From: JAJNBA01 sp035512775
GTDB lineage: Bacteria; Actinomycetota; UBA4738; HRBIN12
Length of the DNA: 16,292 bases
Assembly (NCBI GenBank): GCA_035512775.1
Contig: DATKDI010000060.1
Span: forward strand, 1 to 16,292
Reading direction: 5' to 3'
The notes below the pieces were generated by a model. The model was not told the DNA's origin, did no database searches, and saw only the letters and a program-made list of their open reading frames with translations. Of the stretch, positions 1-5,188 are shown in pieces. Position 1 is the first letter of the stretch, and each line of letters opens with the position of its first letter. A program made the translations under genes and the position numbers.

Positions 1-1452
1 GTGCGAGCCGGTTGCCACGACGACGATCTGCGCGCCGTAGTCGCGCACGTCCTCGGCCGTCAGCCGCCGCCCGGTCACCACCTCGACGTTGCGGAGCTTC
101 GACAGCACCACCTTCCGGTGGTCGACGATCCGTCCCCAGTCACCGAGTGTCGGGAGCCGACGCACCCATCGCATCCGTCCGCCGATGTCGTCCGAAGCCT
201 CCACCAGATGCACGGCCTCGAAACCTCTCCGACCGAGCGTGACCGCGCATTCCATCCCCGACGGGCCAGCGCCCACGACCAGAACCCCTTTGTCGGCGTT
301 CGATGCCACCGAGAACCGCTCCGGGTGCCAGCCCCGACGGTGTTCTTCGCCCGCCGTCGCGTTCTGGATGCAGCCGAGGTGCCCGAACCCGTCGACCTTC
401 ATGATGCAGACGTTCGAGCCGGTGCACTCTCGGATCTCGTCGGTGCGGCCTTCGGCGATCTTCTGCGGAAGGAACGGGTCCGCGATGGACGGCCGCGCGG
501 CCCCGATCAGGTCCCAGACGCCGCTGCGCACGATCGACGCCATCTTGTCGGGGCTCGTGAGCCGCCCGACCCCGACGATCGGCTTGACCGTCGCCTGGCG
601 GACCCCGCCGGTCCACTCGAGTTGGTAGCCCTCCTCGAAGTAGCGCGACGTGCCCGAGTCCTTGCTCCAGTACGCGATCGAGCCGACGTTCACGTCCCAG
701 AGATCGACGAGGTCGTCAGCCAGATTGACGAACTCCAACGCCTCCTCGACGTGGATCCCCGCCGGCCCGAGCGCGTCCACCGCGATGCGCGTGACCACCG
801 CGCACTCCGCGCCGACCGCATCGCGTACCCCTTCGAGCGTCTCGAGCCAGAAGCGGGCGCGATCCTTCAGCGCTCCTCCGTACCCGTCCGACCTCTTGTT
901 GTAGAAGGGCGAGAGGAACTGCATCGGAAGGTAGGCGTGCGCGCCGTACACGTAGACGATGTCGAACCCGCAGTCCCGTCCACGGGTCGCCCCCTCCGCC
1001 CATTGGCGTTGCACCCTCTCGATGTCCGCGAGCTCCATCTCCTTGGGGACCACGAAGGGCTCGAGATCGCTCGCGAGCTGACTGGGCGCGACCGAGGGAA
1101 GCCTCGTCTGGTTGTTCGCGCTGTGCGCACCTCCGTGGTACAGCTCCAACCCGGCGAGCGCGCCGTGTTCGTGCGCGGCGTCCGTCATGAGACGCAACGC
1201 CCTCATGTCGTCCTCGTCCCAGAACCGCGCGGCGATCAAGGGCGCCTCGTCGGAGTCGGGGGAGAAGGGTGCGTATTCCGTGCAGACCGCGGCCCATCCA
1301 CCCTCGGCCTTCACGCCGCGATGTGCCGCCTGCGTCCACGGCTTGTCCGTGCCGAATCCCGAGCAATGGGGCACCTGATAGAAGCGGTTCCGGAGCGTTT
1401 TTGGGCCGATCGTGACCGGTTCGAACAGGATCTCGTGGCTCGGGTCCACCAT
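1..1452 (-). CDS. Trimethylamine dehydrogenase-like FMN/FAD/Fe-S oxidoreductase, C-terminus cut by window edge
   Basis: I translated the minus strand from the ATG at 1452; 484 residues are visible and the frame is still open at position 1. The family (old yellow enzyme fold followed by an iron-sulfur site and an FAD/ADP-binding Rossmann domain, about 730 residues) oxidatively demethylates small methylamines and passes electrons to electron transfer flavoprotein. Residues 1-340 form the TIM barrel. Conserved against Methylophilus trimethylamine dehydrogenase are Cys30 (6-S-cysteinyl FMN), Tyr60, Tyr169 and His172, Arg222, Trp262 (Trp264 there) and Asp265 (Asp267 there). The Rossmann motif VVGAGPSG is near residues 372-380. 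Oddities: the cluster motif reads CTGSNVC, so Ser346 replaces the second cysteine (Cys343, Cys349 and Cys361 remain), and Val353 replaces cage residue Trp355. The family call is firm. The substrate is unknown and may not be trimethylamine. An AAGGGGG stretch sits just before the ATG; a GTG at 1449 is the alternative start. Confidence 0.93.
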   Translation of the reverse strand, partial: MVDPSHEILFEPVTIGPKTLRNRFYQVPHCSGFGTDKPWTQAAHRGVKAEGGWAAVCTEYAPFSPDSDEAPLIAARFWDEDDMRALRLMTDAAHEHGALAGLELYHGGAHSANNQTRLPSVAPSQLASDLEPFVVPKEMELADIERVQRQWAEGATRGRDCGFDIVYVYGAHAYLPMQFLSPFYNKRSDGYGGALKDRARFWLETLEGVRDAVGAECAVVTRIAVDALGPAGIHVEEALEFVNLADDLVDLWDVNVGSIAYWSKDSGTSRYFEEGYQLEWTGGVRQATVKPIVGVGRLTSPDKMASIVRSGVWDLIGAARPSIADPFLPQKIAEGRTDEIRECTGSNVCIMKVDGFGHLGCIQNATAGEEHRRGWHPERFSVASNADKGVLVVGAGPSGMECAVTLGRRGFEAVHLVEASDDIGGRMRWVRRLPTLGDWGRIVDHRKVVLSKLRNVEVVTGRRLTAEDVRDYGAQIVVVATGSH

Positions 1453-1821
1453 GCCCCCTTCGTTCCGCGGGACGGTAGCAACTGAGCGGTGCTCCGTGCC
1501 CGACTCTCCATCGGGCGCTCGGTGTCGTGTTCGCGTGGACCGCGGTGCTCGAAGGCCTGGTGCGAGGGCTGCGACCTCCTCAGGGCACCGTGGCTCCTCG
1601 GCGACAACCTGGTGACGTTCCTCGGTGGCGGACAGCTGGATACGGGTTCCCGGATGGGTCATTCGTCCTCTCTCCAGGACGAGCGATCTTCGTGATCCTT
1701 TGCTACACGGCGATCGTGCTCGCGATCGGGCCTCATCTTCATCCGTATCCGCGACGTCCAGTGCGCGGAGGTCGACGTCGACGGATAGGTTCCCCTCGAC
1801 GAAGGAACGAGGAGGATCGGC
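1453..1821. other. Divergent intergenic region, no gene recognised
   Basis: About 370 bases separate the minus-strand flavoprotein gene from the plus-strand YciI-like gene, so promoters for both should lie here. I found no convincing -35/-10 pair. Weak candidates are TACCGT on the minus strand (1477-1472) and TAGGTT on the plus strand (1786-1791), both matching TAnnnT without a recognisable -35. A 12-bp perfect palindrome, two abutting GTCGAC units, lies at 1771-1782. It could be an operator, but palindromes of this size are expected by chance in a window this long. Open frames crossing this region have no family resemblance and no ribosome binding site. Confidence 0.5.
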
Positions 1822-2121
1822 ATGCAGTTCCTGGTGGTCGCGAAAGATGGAACGGACGCGGGCGCGCTCGAGCGACGGCAGAGAACACGGCCGACCCATC
1901 TCGACTCGATCGGCCCACTCGTCGAGAAGGGGAACGTGTTGGTCGGCGGCGCGATACTGGACGAGGGCGGCGACATGATCGGGTCGATGCTGCTCGTCGA
2001 GTTCCCCGACAGGGAGGGCGTCGACGCCTGGCTCTCCGGGGACCCCTACGTCACGGACGGGGTGTGGCAGAACATCGAGGTGCACCCGTTCCGCACCGCG
2101 GTCGGCGCCTGGCAACCGTAG
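1822..2121 (+). CDS. YciI-like family protein
   Basis: This 99-residue protein has the pattern of the YciI-like / YCII domain family, a small ferredoxin-like alpha/beta fold. It opens with the strand MQFLVVAKDG, then has an R-x-x-H-L type helix (PTHLDSIGPL, His26), a VLVGGAILD strand, a GSMLLVEF strand, and DPYVTDGVW followed by a closing IEVHPF strand. The conserved His26 and Asp74 match the residues proposed as an active-site pair in the family. No substrate can be assigned: members occur as stand-alone proteins of unknown function or as modules of chlorinated-aromatic pathways. The start is well supported by an AGGAGGA sequence ending about six bases before the ATG. It is divergent from the flavoprotein gene and followed by tryptophan dioxygenase on the same strand, with no evident functional link. 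Confidence 0.85.
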   Translation: MQFLVVAKDGTDAGALERRQRTRPTHLDSIGPLVEKGNVLVGGAILDEGGDMIGSMLLVEFPDREGVDAWLSGDPYVTDGVWQNIEVHPFRTAVGAWQP

Positions 2122-2127
2122 GCGCGG

Positions 2128-2172
2128 TCAGCTTGTTGCCTTCACGGCGAGGAACCGTTCGATGTCGGCCAT
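2128..2172 (-). CDS. Possible 14-codon micro-ORF or gene remnant
   Basis: On the minus strand an ATG at 2172 is preceded by a very strong ribosome binding site (GGAGGGAGG, complement of 2178-2186, five bases from the ATG) and followed by only 14 codons, MADIERFLAVKATS, before TGA. The opening looks like a normal protein N-terminus. The reading frame ends a few bases before the convergent YciI-like gene. It could be a functional micro-peptide, the stub of a gene truncated by deletion, or chance. An 8-bp inverted repeat (GTTGCCTT at 2135-2142, AAGGCAAC at 2190-2197) brackets it. I have no family evidence for a product. Confidence 0.2.
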   Translation of the reverse strand: MADIERFLAVKATS

Positions 2173-2219
2173 GGGTGCCTCCCTCCGGTAAGGCAACCAC
2201 AGGATATGGCCTCGGCGAG

Positions 2220-2254
2220 TTGCACTGATAGCTGCAGCGCGCCTTCGCTAGGCT
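2220..2254 (+). promoter_or_regulatory. Candidate promoter of tryptophan dioxygenase, possibly leaderless
   Basis: TAGGCT at 2249-2254 matches the actinobacterial -10 pattern TAnnnT and ends six bases before the ATG at 2261, the spacing expected for a leaderless transcript. The gene lacks a clear Shine-Dalgarno sequence, which fits. TTGCAC at 2220-2225 resembles a -35 box, but the 23-base spacer is too long for a standard sigma-70 promoter, so only the -10 part is worth weight. Confidence 0.3.
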
Positions 2255-2260
2255 TCGGTG

Positions 2261-3061
2261 ATGGAAGAGGGGAGACAACGGCGGTTCGGCCGGACGAGCG
2301 AGACCGACGTAGACCTCCTCACCTACAGCGACTATCTGAAGCTTCCCGAGCTGAGCTCGCTCCAGCAGCTCTTGTCGGAGCCCCCCGTCCACGATGAGCT
2401 CCTGTTCATCGTGGTCCACCAGGCGTACGAGCTGTGGTTCAAGCAGATCCTGTTCGAGCTCGAGTCTGTTCGCGATCGCCTGTTCGCAGGGGACACGGAG
2501 CGCGCCCGGCACTACCTGAAGCGCGTGCACGCGATCGAGCGGGTCTTGATCGAACACATCGAGGTGCTCGAGACGATGTCGCCGCAGGACTTCCTCGCGT
2601 TCCGTGACCACCTCGCGCCGGCGTCCGGATTCCAATCTGCGCAGTTCCGGGAGCTCGAATGCATCAGCGGGCTGAAGGACGAGCGGCTCCTCCAGGATCT
2701 CGCCGCCTCGCCCGAGGAGCGCGATCGCCTCCAGCGCCGGCTCGCCGAGCCGACACTCTGGGACGGCTTCTGTGCGCTCCTGGAGTCCAGTGGCCTGCCG
2801 ATGCCGGCGGACGACGACGAGCAGCGGTCTGCCTCTCTCGTCGCGATGGCACGGGAACAACAGGAACTGTTCGCCGTCTCGGAGGCATTGCTCGATCACG
2901 ACGAGAACGTCGCCCGGTGGCGTTCGCTCCACGTTCTGATGGTGGAACGCGAGATCGGAGCGAAGCGAGGGACGGGCGGCTCTTCGGGCGTCGGATACCT
3001 CCGCACCACACTGGACAAGCGGTTCTTCCCCGAGCTCTGGGGGCTCCGCGGCGATCTCTGA
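2261..3061 (+). CDS. kynA: Tryptophan 2,3-dioxygenase
   Basis: This 266-residue protein is a heme-dependent, cytosolic dioxygenase that opens the indole ring of L-tryptophan to N-formylkynurenine, the first step of the kynurenine pathway. Diagnostic segments are LTYSDYLKLPEL near residues 20-31, FIVVHQAYELWFKQ with the active-site His53, the FRDHLAPASGFQSAQFRE segment that carries substrate-binding residues, the heme-ligand region WRSLHVLMVEREIG with His224 as likely axial ligand, and GTGGSSGVGYL, whose loop closes over the substrate. It ends in FFPELW as family members do, and the length is typical. The start is ATG at 2261; the abutting GTG at 2258 is possible. No kynureninase or formamidase gene is nearby, so the rest of the pathway must be elsewhere or absent. 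A hairpin follows the stop codon. Confidence 0.96.
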   Translation: MEEGRQRRFGRTSETDVDLLTYSDYLKLPELSSLQQLLSEPPVHDELLFIVVHQAYELWFKQILFELESVRDRLFAGDTERARHYLKRVHAIERVLIEHIEVLETMSPQDFLAFRDHLAPASGFQSAQFRELECISGLKDERLLQDLAASPEERDRLQRRLAEPTLWDGFCALLESSGLPMPADDDEQRSASLVAMAREQQELFAVSEALLDHDENVARWRSLHVLMVEREIGAKRGTGGSSGVGYLRTTLDKRFFPELWGLRGDL

Positions 3062-3074
3062 TCGGTCCTTCGCC

Positions 3075-3090
3075 CCGAGGTCTGCCTCGG
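3075..3090 (+). terminator. Short hairpin after tryptophan dioxygenase
   Basis: CCGAGG, a four-base loop and CCTCGG form a perfect 6-bp stem 14 bases after the dioxygenase stop codon. There is no T-run after it, as is common in GC-rich actinobacteria. It lies directly before the possible -10 box of the lipoprotein gene, so a role as terminator is only tentative. Confidence 0.35.
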
Positions 3091-3106
3091 TGTAGCGTCC
3101 GGGAAC

Positions 3107-4258
3107 ATGCGATGGACCCGGTTCGTGCTCGCGGCGGCGCTCTTCGCCGGCGCGTGCACGCAGCCGACGGCAGACGCCGACACCCCCACGCCGTCGGTGA
3201 GCACCTCGGAGTCCCCGTCCGTCGCGGCAACCGGCGCTCGGATGCCGGACGGCACACCGCTGCCCACGGGTTGCACCGGCGGCGCCGGTGCAACCCAAAC
3301 CGTCGCCTTCGTCGCCGACGGCCGAGCGTGGGCGCTCGACGCCGACGAGGGCGATCTCGCCTGCCTGTTCCCGGTGGAAGACGCCGGTCCGTTCGCCTGG
3401 GGCCCGCAGGGCGATCGTGTGCTGCTGAACCGGTTCGAGATCCGCGGCGTCGGTGGCGACGCCCCGGATCTCCCGGCGATCGACACGTGGCTGGGCGCGT
3501 TCGACTGGGGGCATCCGCTCGGTCTCGCGGTCGTGTTCGCCGACGCGAAGGGCATCCCGAGGAAGCGCTTCGTCGATGACGGCCGCCTGATCCGGCTCGT
3601 GTCGCTTCCTCCGGGGAAGTATCTCCACGTCGCCTATCACCCCAGCGGTCTCGCGCTGGCGTTCGTGGTGGAGACGACAGAGGGTCAGGAGATCTGGCTG
3701 TCGACGAACGAAGGGAAGGATCCGCAGCGGTTGATCTTCTCCGAGCGCGGGACCGAGTTCACCTCGCTCGCGTTCTCGCCGCACGGCCGAACCTTGTGGT
3801 GGGCGGCCCAGCACGAGGAGGGCTACCCGGAGCTCCATTTCATGAAGCTCGATACTCGGACCGGATTCGGAACCGCGTGGCGCGGCACGGAGGGGAGTGT
3901 CGTGAACGGTCTCCGGCTCGCCCCGTCGGGGACCCTCCAGGCGGTCACCGAAGGCACCGCCTGCGAGGAGCGCGCGGCCTTGGTCCTGAACCGAGGGGAG
4001 TCGAGGACCGCCATGCCGGACGAGGCGCGACCTACCGAGGCGCTCGGGTGGCTCGATCGAACGACCCTCCTGGTCGCTGCCGGAGGCTGCGGCGCAGCAA
4101 TGGATCTGTTCGCGGTCGACGGGCTCGGTGTCGACGCGCCGGCCGCGCTGGTCCTCGACGTCGAGATCGCGGCGCCGCGCACCCAGGTCGAGAACCCGCC
4201 CCGGGAGGTCCCGGCTCCCAGCCCCGACGAGGAGCCGCCGCCGGAAGGGGTCGGCTGA
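3107..4258 (+). CDS. Predicted lipoprotein with beta-propeller-like repeats, function unknown
   Basis: The 383-residue protein begins MRWTRFVLAAALFAGAC, a short lipoprotein signal peptide: basic N-terminus, hydrophobic core and an AGAC lipobox with Cys17 as the lipidated residue. It is therefore probably anchored to the outer face of the membrane. A Thr/Ser/Pro-rich spacer of about 25 residues follows. The body has recurring strand patterns like TolB/PD40 propeller blades, for example TVAFVADGRAWALDA, GPFAWGPQGDRVLL, HVAYHPSGLALAFV with EIWLST, and SLAFSPHGRTLWW. The last 25 residues are Pro/Glu-rich. No catalytic motif is visible. It may bind ligands or partners at the cell surface, but that is inference. 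A TAGCGT box ends eight bases before the ATG and there is no strong Shine-Dalgarno sequence. Confidence 0.8.
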   Translation: MRWTRFVLAAALFAGACTQPTADADTPTPSVSTSESPSVAATGARMPDGTPLPTGCTGGAGATQTVAFVADGRAWALDADEGDLACLFPVEDAGPFAWGPQGDRVLLNRFEIRGVGGDAPDLPAIDTWLGAFDWGHPLGLAVVFADAKGIPRKRFVDDGRLIRLVSLPPGKYLHVAYHPSGLALAFVVETTEGQEIWLSTNEGKDPQRLIFSERGTEFTSLAFSPHGRTLWWAAQHEEGYPELHFMKLDTRTGFGTAWRGTEGSVVNGLRLAPSGTLQAVTEGTACEERAALVLNRGESRTAMPDEARPTEALGWLDRTTLLVAAGGCGAAMDLFAVDGLGVDAPAALVLDVEIAAPRTQVENPPREVPAPSPDEEPPPEGVG

Positions 4259-4295
4259 TAGCGCTCAGGGGTCGGCCGGTCGGGCCGCCGGAGAT

Positions 4296-4324
4296 TTGAC
4301 GGGTTGGCGCTCGGGGCGTAGACC
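4296..4324 (+). promoter_or_regulatory. Sigma-70-type promoter for the ACT gene pair
   Basis: TTGACG at 4296-4301 matches five of six positions of the -35 consensus. After exactly 17 bases comes TAGACC at 4319-4324, a weaker -10 box. It lies 29 bases before the first ACT start codon, leaving room for a short leader with its Shine-Dalgarno sequence. This is the best-looking promoter in the window. Confidence 0.5.
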
Positions 4325-4330
4325 GAGCGC
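4307..4330 (+). promoter_or_regulatory. Inverted repeat overlapping the ACT promoter -10 box
   Basis: GCGCTCGG at 4307-4314 and CCGAGCGC at 4323-4330 are perfect 8-bp arms separated by eight bases, and the -10 candidate lies across the spacer and right arm. The geometry suits a dimeric repressor operator. Alternatively it is a hairpin that terminates the lipoprotein transcript. No regulator gene is adjacent. Confidence 0.35.
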
Positions 4331-4352
4331 AAGCGATCGAAGGGGAAAACCG

Positions 4353-4736
4353 TTGCCGACCGATCTTGGTGTCACCGTCGAGGATCGTCCCGGAGGGCTG
4401 GCGGACATCGGCGAGGCGCTGGGCAACGCGGGCATCAACATCGAAGGGCTCTGCGGTGTCGGTCTGGGCGATCGAGGCGTGATCCATCTGCTGGTGGAGG
4501 ACGGCGCCGCCGCCCGAGCCGCGCTCGAAGGCGCCGGTTTGACCGTCGAGAGCGAGTCCCCGGCGATCGTGAGCGAGATATCGGAGGGCGCGGGAACGCC
4601 GGGTACGATGGGCAAGATGGCGCGCGCGGTGGCAGACGCCGGAGTCAACATGCAGGCCGTGTACCTGGCGACGAACAACCGAGCCGTCGCCGTGACCGAC
4701 GACAACGACGAAGCGCTGGCTGCGCTCGGGATGTAG
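4353..4736 (+). CDS. Double ACT-domain protein, first of a tandem pair
   Basis: This 127-residue protein starts at TTG 4353, chosen because AAGGGG (4340-4345) sits seven bases upstream and because the protein then aligns end to end with the next gene product. Residues 3-62 form one ACT-like unit, recognisable from the ligand-binding type turn EDRPGGLADIGEALGNAGINIEG. Residues 70-127 form a second (GTPGTMGKMARAVADAGVNMQAVYL). ACT units usually pair up to bind amino acids or other small effectors and regulate an enzyme. No catalytic domain is attached here, so this is a stand-alone sensor or binding protein of unknown target. It is 14 bases upstream of its paralogue and almost certainly cotranscribed with it, perhaps forming a heterodimer. 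Confidence 0.82.
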   Translation: MPTDLGVTVEDRPGGLADIGEALGNAGINIEGLCGVGLGDRGVIHLLVEDGAAARAALEGAGLTVESESPAIVSEISEGAGTPGTMGKMARAVADAGVNMQAVYLATNNRAVAVTDDNDEALAALGM

Positions 4737-4750
4737 GAGAGGGTGATCAG

Positions 4751-5137
4751 ATGGCCACGGATCTGACGGTTGTGCTCGACGACCGCGCGGGCCAGCTCGC
4801 CCACATGGGCGAGGCGTTGGGCGACGCAGGGGTCAACATCGAGGGGTTCTGCGCAACGACCGACGACGGCGTCGGCGTCGTGCACGTCCTGGTGGAGAAC
4901 GCGATGGTCGCGCAGAACGCGTTGATCCTCGCCGACATCAAGGTGGAGGGCGAGGCCGACGCCGTCGTCATCGACCTCACGGGTCAAGATGCCGGCAAGC
5001 CGGGCGCGCTCGGACGGGTTGCCGGCAGGGTTGCGACCGCCGGGATCAACGTCTCGACCGCGTACCTCGCGACCGGCGATCGAGCGGTGCTCGTGACGAG
5101 CGACAACGAGAAGGCCCGAGAGGCGCTGCGAGCGTAG
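4751..5137 (+). CDS. Double ACT-domain protein, second of a tandem pair
   Basis: This 128-residue protein is clearly a paralogue of its upstream neighbour: both share the openings TDL, GEALG-AGxNIEG, the xAVYLAT/TAYLAT strand and the TDDN/TSDN turn near the C-terminus. The first ACT-like unit spans about residues 3-62 (DDRAGQLAHMGEALGDAGVNIEG) and the second about 70-127 (GKPGALGRVAGRVATAGINVS). The VVLDDRAGQLAHMGEAL turn is the classic ACT effector-binding loop with its conserved glycine. The ATG at 4751 is preceded by GGAGAGGG within the 14-base gap. It ends just before the hairpin that separates it from the convergent glucan operon. The ligand is unknown. Confidence 0.87.
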   Translation: MATDLTVVLDDRAGQLAHMGEALGDAGVNIEGFCATTDDGVGVVHVLVENAMVAQNALILADIKVEGEADAVVIDLTGQDAGKPGALGRVAGRVATAGINVSTAYLATGDRAVLVTSDNEKAREALRA

Positions 5138-5145
5138 GAGCAGAT

Positions 5146-5188
5146 CCGGGGCGGCGCCTGAGCCGTTCGGATCAGGAGCCGCCCCCGG
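5146..5188. terminator. Bidirectional terminator hairpin between ACT genes and glgX
   Basis: The arms at 5146-5161 and 5172-5188 pair over about 16 bp with one bulged base and one mismatch, leaving a 10-base loop. The structure starts nine bases after the ACT gene stop and includes the glgX stop codon (5174-5172). It is well placed to end transcription from both sides. It has no T-run on either strand. Confidence 0.6.

Noticed and set aside
1..1485. A 494-codon open frame on the plus strand
   Set aside because: It is antisense, codon-on-codon, to the trimethylamine dehydrogenase-like gene. Its protein is rich in Arg, Pro, His and Val without family features, while the minus-strand translation matches a known family along its length.
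1527..1821. Short plus-strand frame with a hydrophobic run (VILCYTAIVLAIG) near 1693-1731
   Set aside because: There is no ribosome binding site, the run is too short for a convincing membrane protein, and the frame continues as Arg-rich sequence out of frame with the YciI-like gene.
2051..3838. A 595-codon minus-strand open frame
   Set aside because: It lies opposite the YciI-like gene end, tryptophan dioxygenase and the lipoprotein gene, all of which have recognisable products. Long antisense frames are expected at this GC content.
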